Below the pieces are notes generated by a model. That model had not been told where the DNA came from. It made no database searches and saw only the letters and a list, made by a program, of their open reading frames with translations. A program made the translations under genes and the position numbers. Shown here piece after piece: positions 51,390-59,285 of a stretch of 64,000 nt of DNA (its first letter is position 1; each line of letters begins with the position of its first letter). Origin of the DNA: Metaruminococcus_A sp050943475 (GTDB lineage Bacteria; Bacillota; Clostridia; Oscillospirales; Ruminococcaceae); NCBI GenBank assembly GCA_050943475.1, contig JBMNPF010000008.1, forward strand, positions 62,001-126,000. Direction: 5' to 3'.

Positions 51390-51692
51390 TTGATGCACCT
51401 CGTTAAATTGCGATTTATTGATTCATATGTTTATATTATAGCATTCATATATAAATTTTTCTATTATTTCTCGATATTTGTACGAGATAGCAATGTCGGT
51501 CGCACAGGCTTTATCCGTCGCCATTGACAATTGTGTCTGGCTCTTTGTATTGGCCGACAAGCGGGTGAAAACACGGGAACTTTCGCCCTCGCATATTATG
51601 TTTTTTATATCTATCCGTATCGTCTTATATATTCACAAGACACCTATATGCTTTTCATCCTAACCTTTTCACATATTCTGAAGAAAAAATAC
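51390..51692. other. AT-rich gap between the kinase-like gene and tRNA-Leu
   Basis: About 300 nt with no supported gene. Short plus-strand frames here (from 51478 and 51531) lack ribosome sites. It contains the upstream region of the kinase-like gene and ends at the tRNA-Leu promoter. Confidence 0.5.
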
Positions 51693-51721
51693 TTGCTTTT
51701 TTTAGAGAAACCGTTTATAAT
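51693..51721 (+). promoter_or_regulatory. Promoter of tRNA-Leu
   Basis: TTGCTT, 17-bp spacer, TATAAT; predicted start about nine bases before the mature tRNA. Confidence 0.8.
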
Positions 51722-51736
51722 TAATATCCGTAATGT

Positions 51737-51823
51737 GCCGGTGTGATGGAATTGGCAGACGTGCTGGACTCAAAATCCAGTGGTAGCGATACCGTACCGG
51801 TTCGACCCCGGTCACCGGCACCA
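51737..51823 (+). tRNA. tRNA-Leu (anticodon CAA)
   Basis: 87 nt with encoded CCA. Acceptor GCCGGTG/CACCGGC, anticodon loop CTCAAAA (CAA, reads UUG), long variable arm, GGTTCGACC T-arm. Confidence 0.97.
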
Positions 51824-51875
51824 AAATTTGACGCCAATAGTAACATAATAAGTGTTACTATTGGCGTCAAATTTT
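51823..51875 (+). repeat. Perfect 23-bp inverted repeat directly after tRNA-Leu
   Basis: Arms at 51823-51845 and 51853-51875 (AAAATTTGACGCCAATAG..., 7-nt loop TAATAAG) are perfectly complementary. It probably ends tRNA-Leu transcription with the terminal TTTT, but is far longer than the other terminators of tRNA genes here. Confidence 0.75.
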
Positions 51876-51909
51876 CTGTAAATTATTTATGTGAGGAGAG
51901 AAAAACGGC

Positions 51910-52668
51910 ATGGATTTCAGAAAAATATTTGATACGATACCTGAACAGTTTGACAAGTACAGGCCTCGTTATTGTGCTGAGCTTTTTACTGATTTAATTG
52001 CTTACGCTAAAATTGGACCTGAGAAAACTGTGCTAGAACTCGGCCCCGGTACCGGCCAGGCAACTGACCCGATACTTAATACAGGTTGCAATTACAATGC
52101 TGTTGAACTCGGTGAGCATTTATATGAGGTGATGAAACGCAAATATGGTCATTATTCAAATTTTAACATTGTAAATGATGACTTCATTACCCATGATTTT
52201 AACGATCAAAAATTTGATATGATTTATTCTGCAGCAACGATTCAATGGATTCCGGAAGAAGTTGCATTTTCTAAGACCTTTAACCTTTTAAAGCCAGGTG
52301 GGACATTGGCAATGATGCTGACGAAAGCCGATTATAAAACACCAAATGAAGACCTGTACCGTAAAATCCAACAAGTATATTCTGAATATTTCAAACCGGA
52401 AACCGAATATAAATACGATGCATTTAACTACTCCAATATAGTCGATTACGGATATGTGAATTTTGAGCAACGCGAATATTATGGAAAACGTGAATTTACT
52501 GCGGACGAATACGCGGCGTTTAGTGGTACTCATTGTGACCATATTGTGATCCCAGAACCTTATAAAAGTAAATTCTTTAACGGGCTCAAAGAGGCAGTAT
52601 TGAATGCTGGAAACAAGATCGTATTTCATGATACATTTATTTTATTTTTGGCAAAGAAGCCATTGTAA
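51910..52668 (+). CDS. Class I SAM-dependent methyltransferase (AT-rich, possibly acquired)
   Basis: 252 aa. Motif I VLELGPGTGQATD, motif II AVELGEHLYEVM and motif IV DMIYSAATIQWIP, then LLKPGGTLAMML: a small-molecule type methyltransferase. GAGGAGA precedes the ATG. Base composition is clearly more A+T-rich than neighbouring housekeeping genes, and it sits just behind a tRNA gene and a long inverted repeat, so horizontal acquisition is plausible. Substrate unknown. Confidence 0.87.
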   Translation: MDFRKIFDTIPEQFDKYRPRYCAELFTDLIAYAKIGPEKTVLELGPGTGQATDPILNTGCNYNAVELGEHLYEVMKRKYGHYSNFNIVNDDFITHDFNDQKFDMIYSAATIQWIPEEVAFSKTFNLLKPGGTLAMMLTKADYKTPNEDLYRKIQQVYSEYFKPETEYKYDAFNYSNIVDYGYVNFEQREYYGKREFTADEYAAFSGTHCDHIVIPEPYKSKFFNGLKEAVLNAGNKIVFHDTFILFLAKKPL

Positions 52669-52717
52669 TATTGTCCTTATGCCTTTTAGCGAAAAGTCGT
52701 AAGAAATATGTATTCGT

Positions 52718-52769
52718 ATTAATATAAAAACAGGCACGGAATACACTCCGTGCCTGTTTTTATATTAAT
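52718..52769. terminator. Bidirectional terminator with perfect 23-bp stem
   Basis: Arms 52718-52740 and 52747-52769 around ATACAC; the core AACAGGCACGGA/TCCGTGCCTGTT is GC-rich and flanked by A/T tracts. Serves the methyltransferase (plus) and the cysteine synthase gene (minus), whose stop codon it overlaps. Confidence 0.88.
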
Positions 52770-53694
52770 CCTGAAACAGCGGCGTCGAAAAATACCGCTC
52801 ACCGGTATCCGGTAAAATGGTTACTACCCGCTTGCCCTTACCAAGCTGCTGCGCCATTTTTATGGCAGCGGCAACATTGGAACCGCTTGAAATCCCGCAG
52901 AGGATTCCTTCTTCCCGTGCAAGGCGTTTCGCCACATTCAGCGCCTCATCATCGGTAATGGTAATGGTCTTATCATAAATCTTCATATTGAGGTTATCCG
53001 GAATCAAGCCGTCGCCAATTCCCATCTGCAAATGGGTTCCAATGCTGCCGCCGGAAAGAATTGCCGCATGCTCCGGCTCCACTGCCCAAATTGCAATGTC
53101 TGGAAACTGATTTTTGAGAACCTCTCCAATGCCGGAAATGGTGCCGCCGGTACCAACACCAGAACAAAAGCCGTGAATTGGTCCTTCCGCCTGCTCCAAA
53201 ATTTCAACTGCTGTGTGGTATTTATGCACCAACGGGTTGTCTGGATTGGTAAACTGCTGCGGAATAAAGACGTTTGGATCCCCTGCGGCAATTTCCTCTG
53301 CACGGCGGAGACAATCTGCAATACATTTTCCAATATCGCCGTCATCATGCACCAACACCACTTCGGCTCCATAGTGCTTAACCAGGAACCGGCGTTCCTC
53401 ACTGACCGAATCCGGCATGACAATAATCACTTTATAACCGCGTACTGCACCAACCAACGCTAAACCAATGCCCTGATTGCCGCTCGTCGGCTCCACAATA
53501 GTCGTACCCGGGCCAATCAATCCCTTCTTTTCCGCTTCGATAATCATATTATAAGCCGTACGGGTTTTAATGGAACCGCCAATATTGACGCCTTCGTATT
53601 TGACAATGATCTCGGCGTCATTTTCCCCCGTCATGTGATTCAGCCGAATCATAGGAGTATGTCCAAGTGCATCAAGGATGGTATTATAAATCAA
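52765..53694 (-). CDS. cysK: PLP-dependent cysteine synthase family protein
   Basis: 309 aa, fold-type II PLP enzyme. The PLP lysine is in GGSIKTRTAYNMI, the substrate loop is EPTSGNQGIGLA, the phosphate-binding loop is GVGTGGTISGIGE, and GISSGSNVAAA is near the C-terminus, all as in O-acetylserine sulfhydrylase. The usual NPGGSVKDR is NIGGSIKTR, so some divergence of substrate (for example O-phosphoserine or cystathionine-beta type) is possible. TTG start at 53694 after AAGGAAA. Confidence 0.9.
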   Translation of the reverse strand: MIYNTILDALGHTPMIRLNHMTGENDAEIIVKYEGVNIGGSIKTRTAYNMIIEAEKKGLIGPGTTIVEPTSGNQGIGLALVGAVRGYKVIIVMPDSVSEERRFLVKHYGAEVVLVHDDGDIGKCIADCLRRAEEIAAGDPNVFIPQQFTNPDNPLVHKYHTAVEILEQAEGPIHGFCSGVGTGGTISGIGEVLKNQFPDIAIWAVEPEHAAILSGGSIGTHLQMGIGDGLIPDNLNMKIYDKTITITDDEALNVAKRLAREEGILCGISSGSNVAAAIKMAQQLGKGKRVVTILPDTGERYFSTPLFQD

Positions 53695-53774
53695 AAAAGG
53701 TTTCCTTCTTTCTACTAAATTTACAGGTAAATCCGGCCAGTCTGCGGAAGCCCCGGCCCAATTCTCTGTTTTAT

Positions 53775-54551
53775 TTATATGCAGGTAAACGCACCGTCAA
53801 CCACGAAATCCGAACCAGTGGTAAACGAGCTTGCATCCCCCGCAAGGTAAACAGCAATGGCCTGAAGCTCATCCGGGCGGCCCATGCGGTGAAGCGGTGC
53901 AACCGCGTTCCACTGTTCAATCAACGGTTTCAGGCTGGGCGAATTCAAGGTGAGCTCGGTGCCAATATATCCAGGGCTGATGGAATTGACCCGTACATTT
54001 TTCATAGCCCACTCCACTGCCAGCGATTTGGTGAGCTGGATAACGCCCGCTTTTGACGCATTGTAGGAACACTGCGGCTGCGGGAAATTGACAATGTGCG
54101 CAGACATGGACGCGGTATTGATGATGGAACCGCCTCCCTGTTTGATCATCACCCGGCCGGCAGCCTGCGCGGTGAGGAACACACCGGTGAGGTTAATGTC
54201 GGTAACCTTCTTCCAATCCTCGTAGCTCATTTCCTCCGCCGGAATATTTTTACAAATACCTGCATTGCAGAACGCCACATCCAAGCGGCCGAAACGCTCG
54301 GTAATTTTTTCAATCATGGCGTTAACGTCGTCCGGGACGGTTACATCCGCCCTTACTGCAAACAATTCCTGGCCTGTTTTGAGGGCAATTTCAACCGCCG
54401 TTTTTTCCGCTTCCTCAAAATCAACGTCTACAAGGGCGACATCTGCTCCGGCCTCTGCGAGCGCCGTAGCAATGCTTTTACCAATTCCTCTCGCCCCGCC
54501 GGTAACAAAGGCCTTTTTGCCGTTCAGGCTCATTTTTTCCAGAATTCCCAT
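53775..54551 (-). CDS. SDR family NAD(P)-dependent oxidoreductase
   Basis: 258-aa classical short-chain dehydrogenase: cofactor motif TGGARGIGKSIA, NNAG-equivalent CNAGICKN, catalytic Ser in NTASMSAHI and YxxxK as YNASK. Pattern close to sorbitol, gluconate or 3-oxoacyl-type reductases. An acidic residue after strand 2 (LVDVDFEEA) favours NAD over NADP. The ATG at 54551 follows GAGGTG. Lies 80 nt upstream of the cysteine synthase gene on the same strand. Confidence 0.92.
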   Translation of the reverse strand: MGILEKMSLNGKKAFVTGGARGIGKSIATALAEAGADVALVDVDFEEAEKTAVEIALKTGQELFAVRADVTVPDDVNAMIEKITERFGRLDVAFCNAGICKNIPAEEMSYEDWKKVTDINLTGVFLTAQAAGRVMIKQGGGSIINTASMSAHIVNFPQPQCSYNASKAGVIQLTKSLAVEWAMKNVRVNSISPGYIGTELTLNSPSLKPLIEQWNAVAPLHRMGRPDELQAIAVYLAGDASSFTTGSDFVVDGAFTCI

Positions 54552-54808
54552 ACTGCGCACCTCTTTCTATTCTTGGTTGTATGTTTGTTTGATGAATCCG
54601 TTTTGCAGCAATTTCCAGGACCATGCAGCAGAACCCACAAACGGTTCGGGAGACTACAAAGCATTGCCAATATTATACCCCACTTGCCAAATCCTGTAAA
54701 GGTCTTAACGGCGGTTTGCAAAAACAATCACTCACTGGAACCCTCCGCCATATAATACGGTAAAGCCGTATGGACTCCGGCTTTATTTTCTCAGGGAGGT
54801 ATGCATAT
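54552..54808 (+). promoter_or_regulatory. Upstream region of the collagen-like gene, possible sporulation promoter
   Basis: CCATATAATACGG at about 54748-54760 fits a mother-cell sigma-K/sigma-E -10 (CATAnnnTA) roughly 50 nt before the collagen-like gene. The -35 is not clear. No gene is supported in this stretch. Confidence 0.3.
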
Positions 54809-55777
54809 ATGAATGTTTATAAAGGCAGCAACAGGTGTGGATACGACGGCGATTGCAGATGCGAATCGTGCTGCTATACCATTGGCCAAGGCCCACAAGG
54901 ACCGCAAGGGCCGCAGGGCGTTCAGGGCCCGCAGGGGCCACAGGGACCACAAGGCATTCCGGGGCCGCAAGGCCCGCAAGGGACCGCTGCCTCAGTTTCG
55001 GTTGGTACCGTCACAACAGGAGCACCGGGTACAAGCGCTTCTGTCACCAACTCCGGTACATCCCAGAATGCCGTTCTGAACTTTACAATTCCACGGGGCG
55101 ATACCGGTCCAACCGGTTCTCAGGGAATTCAGGGGCCCGTCGGCAGTACCGGAGCAACGGGCGCTACAGGAGCTATCGGACCGACTGGCCCAACCGGCGC
55201 TGCCGGAACTGGAGCTACCGGGCCCACGGGTCCAACAGGACCGACCGGTGCCACCGGTGCAACGCCGACTGTTTCCATTGGCACCGTAACCTTAGGGGTG
55301 CCAGGAAGTGCACCGGCTGTCACCGTATCCGGTACCGCATCAAATGCAGTTCTCAACTTTACCCTTCCAAAAACGGTCGCTCCTGCATATGGCGGATTTT
55401 ATTCAGACTCCGCACAAACACTAACAGGAGCCGATGCTTCAATCACCTTTGACAACAGCGTCACTCCAACCGGTGTCGCCTTAGGCGCGGATAATTCAAC
55501 CATTACCTTTGCCGATGCCGGCACCTATCAGGTCTCTTACCATGTAACTCCAGCTTCGGGTGTCACCGCAGGCGATACCGTACGCTTGATAACACTCCCA
55601 TTTGCTACCGTTCCAGGATCTACCCATCTGTTAGCCAATGGGCAGTCATCCGCTGGAATTGTATTTCTCACAGTAACAGCCGGACAACAGCTGCGTATTG
55701 TCACGTCGGTCAATGGCGCTGTTACTTTAGCCGCCGGAAGCACCAACGCATCCATAAACATTATCAAAATTGCATAA
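54809..55777 (+). CDS. Collagen-like triple-helix repeat protein, spore-surface type
   Basis: 322 aa. A Cys-rich N-terminus (Cys at 10, 16, 18, 21, 22) is followed by a GPQ-type Gly-X-Y tract (28-58), a 33-residue module (VGTVTTG...AVLNFTIP), a GPT/GAT-type tract (about 95-155), a second copy of the module (IGTVTLG...AVLNFTLP) and a C-terminal beta-rich domain (about 190-322) resembling BclA-type trimerisation heads. The Thr-rich triplets could be glycosylated. Likely a trimeric filament of the exosporium or cell surface. GGGAGG precedes the ATG; own terminator. Confidence 0.88.
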   Translation: MNVYKGSNRCGYDGDCRCESCCYTIGQGPQGPQGPQGVQGPQGPQGPQGIPGPQGPQGTAASVSVGTVTTGAPGTSASVTNSGTSQNAVLNFTIPRGDTGPTGSQGIQGPVGSTGATGATGAIGPTGPTGAAGTGATGPTGPTGPTGATGATPTVSIGTVTLGVPGSAPAVTVSGTASNAVLNFTLPKTVAPAYGGFYSDSAQTLTGADASITFDNSVTPTGVALGADNSTITFADAGTYQVSYHVTPASGVTAGDTVRLITLPFATVPGSTHLLANGQSSAGIVFLTVTAGQQLRIVTSVNGAVTLAAGSTNASINIIKIA

Positions 55778-55779
55778 CA

Positions 55780-55811
55780 GAAAAAGGCACGGGGCGCCGT
55801 GCCTTTTTTGC
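55780..55811 (+). terminator. Terminator of the collagen-like gene
   Basis: AAAAAGGCACGG/CCGTGCCTTTTTT with a 4-nt loop, starting 3 nt after the stop codon. Confidence 0.9.
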
Positions 55812-55911
55812 CGTTTCAATTTTCTATGAAAACAAAGTACTGCTGGAAAGATAACGCCATTTCGGATATAATAAAGAAAAAAGGATCTTAAATTGCAACG
55901 GAGGGATTCAA

Positions 55912-56238
55912 ATGGCGGTTCTCAATCTCACAAAAGACAATTTTCAAAACGAAGTTATGGAAGCAGATGTTCCCGTTATTGTCGATTTCTGGGCGACATG
56001 GTGCGGTCCCTGCAAAATGCTCTCCCCCATTCTGGAGGAAATTGCCGAAGAGGCAAACGGAAGCATTAAAGTCGGCAAAGTCAACATTGACGACGAAATG
56101 GAGCTTGCTGCCCAATATAGCGTTATGGCGGTTCCGGCTGTCATGGTCGTAAAACACGGGGAGATTGCAGCTGCGGCCGTTGGTTTCAAACCCAAAGAGG
56201 AAATTCTCAAACTTTTAGAAGAACCGGAAAAACAATAA
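55912..56238 (+). CDS. trxA: Thioredoxin
   Basis: 108 aa with active site ATWCGPCKM and cis-proline segment AVPAVMV; the general cytosolic disulfide reductase. ATG after GGAGGG. A TATAAT at about 55865 is a plausible -10. Monocistronic; the second thioredoxin in the window is at 31477. Confidence 0.96.
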   Translation: MAVLNLTKDNFQNEVMEADVPVIVDFWATWCGPCKMLSPILEEIAEEANGSIKVGKVNIDDEMELAAQYSVMAVPAVMVVKHGEIAAAAVGFKPKEEILKLLEEPEKQ

Positions 56239-56254
56239 ACATTTATAAGAAAAC

Positions 56255-56286
56255 AAAATCCCGCTGAAATTCAGCAGGATTTTTGT
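56255..56286 (+). terminator. Terminator of trxA
   Basis: AAAATCC-CGCTGAA / TTCAGC-AGGATTTTT stem with one internal mismatch and a T-tract, 17 nt after the stop. Confidence 0.75.
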
Positions 56287-56501
56287 TCTGTTAGGAACTT
56301 TGTTTTGCCGTTCACCAATAATCTTCGCCAAGTAACAGCCTTGGTTATGCAGAGTGTTAAGCGGCAATCATCATATATTTCCAAGCAGCGTACCACTTAT
56401 CCTTTTTTATTTTATTTAAGCGACTTCCAAATATCCTGAAACGTCAATATTTTCTACGCACAATTTTAAAGAAAGGCTATATGCAAAAGGTGAGCTCTTT
56501 G

Positions 56502-56541
56502 CTAAAAAAGCCGTGGCGTTTCGTACAGGAAACGCCACGGA
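56502..56541 (-). terminator. Terminator of the MATE gene
   Basis: Minus strand CCGTGGCGTTTCC, 5-nt loop, GAAACGCCACGG, then CTTTTTTAGC; 13 nt after the stop codon. Confidence 0.85.
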
Positions 56542-56553
56542 CTTTCACAAATT

Positions 56554-57948
56554 TTAAACGCTTTCCGGAACATCCAATGGCTTAATCTGCCTGCGATTCA
56601 ACCGCCAGAACAACAGGATACTTGCAGCCAACGAGAATACCTCTGCAATCGGGAACGAAAACCAAACATAATAAAGCCCAGCGCTGGAAAGCAGAAATGC
56701 CACCGGAACCAAGACGACAAGTTGGCGGAGCACCGAAATAATCAAGCTGTAAGTGCCCTTGCCCACTGCTTGAAACAAAGTAGAATAGATAATACCGAGA
56801 GCTGCCGGAACAAAACAAATGCTGATGAGCCGCAGTGCCGGAACACCGATTTCCAGCATGTGTTCGGACGCATTGAAGATACTTAACAGCCAATCCGGTA
56901 CCACCCAGAACACCACTGTGCCAACCAGCATGATGCACAGAGCAATAACTCCACCGATTTTCAGAGCGGACATCAACCGCGCGCGGTTACGCGCACCGTA
57001 GTTATAGCCCATAATCGGCATAACACCGTGTGTCAGACCAAAAACCGGCATAAAAATAAAGGACTGGAGTTTAAAGTAAACACCGAATACCGCAACCGCC
57101 GTCTCGGTGAAAGAGATCAGGATGGCGTTCATGCAAACATTCATCACCGAACCGATTGACTGCATCACAATCGACGGCAAACCAACCGCATAAATGCTCT
57201 TTACAATCTGCCAATCAAATTTAAATCCACGAAAGCTGATTTTAATGGCGTGGTCTTTGGCAAAAATGACATAGAGCGCAAAAATCATGGCAACAATCTG
57301 GCCGATAACAGTCGCCACTGCCGCACCCGCAACCCCCATCGCCGGAAGGCCAAGCCAGCCAAAGATAAAGATTGGGTCCAAAATAATGTTGGTGATTGCG
57401 CCTGCAAGCTGGAACAGCATGGGGTAAATCATATTACCAGTTGCCTGCAGGGTTTTTTCGAGATTGACTTCTACAAAAACGCCAAAGGAACAGATACAGC
57501 AAATGCTGATATACTGAGTGCCCATATCAATAATTTCCGGAATATCTGTAAAGCACTGAAAGAAAAAACGGGAACCGAAAATACCGACGAGAGCGAATAT
57601 CACCCAGCTGAACAGTGCAAGTAGAATTCCATGCGTAGCAGCACTGTCCGCCAAATCTTGGCGGTGTTCCCCGAGTTTTCGGGAAATAAAAGAATTGATA
57701 CCGATTGAGGTGCCAACCGCAACCGAAATCATCAACATTTGAATCGGGAAAGCAAGAGAAACCGCAGTCAGCGCATTTTCACTGACCTGCGAAACAAAGT
57801 AGCTGTCCACAATGTTGTATAGCGCCTGTACCAGCATGGAGAACATAGCTGGAAGCGACATTGAAATAATCAGCCGCAGCATAGGGGCGTTGCCCATTTT
57901 GTTTTCTGTTACAGGCATTGACATTGCCTGTTCTTCCATCTGACTCAT
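56554..57948 (-). CDS. MATE family multidrug/toxin efflux protein
   Basis: 464 aa, twelve helices in two homologous halves. Features: LVQALYNIVDSYFVSQV near helix 2, VGTSIGINSFISRKLGE, and MPIMGYNYGARNRARLMSAL, the conserved loop of the second half. Na+- or H+-driven exporter of organic cations or other compounds. ATG with AAGGAG. Divergent from the sulfite-reductase-like gene. Confidence 0.94.
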   Translation of the reverse strand: MSQMEEQAMSMPVTENKMGNAPMLRLIISMSLPAMFSMLVQALYNIVDSYFVSQVSENALTAVSLAFPIQMLMISVAVGTSIGINSFISRKLGEHRQDLADSAATHGILLALFSWVIFALVGIFGSRFFFQCFTDIPEIIDMGTQYISICCICSFGVFVEVNLEKTLQATGNMIYPMLFQLAGAITNIILDPIFIFGWLGLPAMGVAGAAVATVIGQIVAMIFALYVIFAKDHAIKISFRGFKFDWQIVKSIYAVGLPSIVMQSIGSVMNVCMNAILISFTETAVAVFGVYFKLQSFIFMPVFGLTHGVMPIMGYNYGARNRARLMSALKIGGVIALCIMLVGTVVFWVVPDWLLSIFNASEHMLEIGVPALRLISICFVPAALGIIYSTLFQAVGKGTYSLIISVLRQLVVLVPVAFLLSSAGLYYVWFSFPIAEVFSLAASILLFWRLNRRQIKPLDVPESV

Positions 57949-58040
57949 GGATTCACTCCTTTACTCATATTTTGCTATTTTACAACAAAACTATATATTT
58001 GACAACCCGTTGTGAAAAATCCATTTCCATGGTTTCCGGT

Positions 58041-58069
58041 TTGACGAAAAAAACAGGTTGTGGTATTCT
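58041..58069 (+). promoter_or_regulatory. Promoter of the sulfite-reductase-like gene
   Basis: TTGACG (58041-58046), 17-bp spacer, TATTCT (58064-58069). The leader of about 90 nt has in-frame codons for Trp-Leu-Leu-Cys-Arg-Cys upstream of the chosen start. Confidence 0.65.
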
Positions 58070-58164
58070 AATAAAGGTTTGGACAGGCTGGCGGTAGCGT
58101 GAGTCGCAACCGCAAAACATGGTTGTTGTGCAGGTGTCTGCCTGCGATGAATGAGGAGATTTCT

Positions 58165-59109
58165 ATGGTTAAAACAAGCATAAAACCCGCGGATATCCAG
58201 CGGGTCAAAGGAATGGGTTTTTTGCTCAACCGCGGAACCGATTTATTCTCGGGGCGGATTGTGCCGGTTGGCGGCGTTTTCACCGCAGAGCAACTGGACC
58301 TGATTGCAAAATGTGCGCAAAAATATGGCAACGGCAAAGTGGCCTTTACCAGCCGGCTCACTGCCGAAATTGTCGGCATCCCTTATGAAAACATCGACGA
58401 TGCCTGTGCGTTTATGGCACAAAGCGGGCTTGCTTTCGGCGGAACCGGCGCAAAAATTCGGCCGGTTACTGCCTGCAAAGGAACGACCTGTGTCTATGGC
58501 AACTGCGATACACAAGCCATTGCAAAAGAAATTCACAACCGTTATTATCTTGGATGGAGCAACGTCAAACTTCCGCATAAATTTAAAATTGCGGTTGGCG
58601 GCTGCCCCAACAGTTGCATGAAACCAAGTCTAAACGACTTTGGCATAGAAGCCCACCGCGTTCTGCGGCTGGACAACAGCAAGTGCCGGAGCTGCAAAAT
58701 CTGCAACGTGGAAAAGAATTGCCCTATGAAAGCGGCTGTATTGGATGAAAACCGTAAAATTGTCATTGATTCGAAAATCTGCAACACCTGCGGCGTCTGC
58801 AACGGCAAATGCCCATTTGGCGCAGTGGAAAAACACAGCGATGAGGAATACCAGATTTTTGTCGGAGGCACTTGGGGCAAACATACCCGGATGGGTACGC
58901 CGCTTTCACACCGCGTCACCTATAAAGAGCTGTTTCCTCTGTTGGAAAAGGCCATGCTCTGGTTTAAAAAATACGCCTACGAAAAAGAGCGCCTTGGTGC
59001 CGCTATCGATCGTATTGGTGTGGACGAACTGGAAAAGGAACTGTTCAGCGATATTTTGCTGACGCAAAAGGAAGAAATTCTTGCGGCGGAGATTCAAAAG
59101 CGCCCATAA
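58165..59109 (+). CDS. Siroheme-type nitrite/sulfite reductase-like protein with two 4Fe-4S clusters
   Basis: 314 aa. The N-terminal ferredoxin-like half-domain is followed by the siroheme/Fe-S region with Cys104, Cys109, Cys114 and the GGCPNSC pair (Cys147, Cys151). An inserted double ferredoxin carries CRSCKIC...CP (174-186) and CNTCGVCNGKCP (206-216). Organisation resembles AsrC/Fsr-C-type anaerobic sulfite reductases. Electron donor subunits (AsrA/AsrB) are not adjacent. The ATG at 58165 has GAGGAG; a GTG-initiated in-frame extension to 58099 is less likely. Confidence 0.85.
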   Translation: MVKTSIKPADIQRVKGMGFLLNRGTDLFSGRIVPVGGVFTAEQLDLIAKCAQKYGNGKVAFTSRLTAEIVGIPYENIDDACAFMAQSGLAFGGTGAKIRPVTACKGTTCVYGNCDTQAIAKEIHNRYYLGWSNVKLPHKFKIAVGGCPNSCMKPSLNDFGIEAHRVLRLDNSKCRSCKICNVEKNCPMKAAVLDENRKIVIDSKICNTCGVCNGKCPFGAVEKHSDEEYQIFVGGTWGKHTRMGTPLSHRVTYKELFPLLEKAMLWFKKYAYEKERLGAAIDRIGVDELEKELFSDILLTQKEEILAAEIQKRP

Positions 59110-59119
59110 ATTTCTCCAC

Positions 59120-59160
59120 AAAAAGGCCGCGGATTTTAGGATAACCCGCGGCCTTTTTGT
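59120..59160 (+). terminator. Terminator of the sulfite-reductase-like gene
   Basis: AAAAAGGCCGCGG/CCGCGGCCTTTTT with a 13-nt loop, 10 nt after the stop codon. Confidence 0.88.
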
Positions 59161-59285
59161 CTTTCCGACATGCAACTGTCTTTATAAGAAACACAGTGTA
59201 TTCATGGTTTAGCCATATCTCACACCGCCATTGTGCTATAATGAATCCATTCGTATTGGAACAGCGACCGGATTTGAGGCTCAGA

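Noticed and set aside
51478..51746. Two short plus-strand frames before tRNA-Leu
   Set aside because: No ribosome sites, and one runs into the tRNA gene; the region is AT-rich and non-coding in appearance.
53695..53774. T-box or SAM riboswitch upstream of the cysteine synthase gene
   Set aside because: The gap to the upstream gene is only 80 nt and shows no T-box or S-box core sequences.
54791..55452. Overlapping frames in the collagen-like gene on both strands
   Set aside because: Repetitive GC-rich triplets keep several frames open; only the frame with Gly every third residue has a ribosome site and a terminator.
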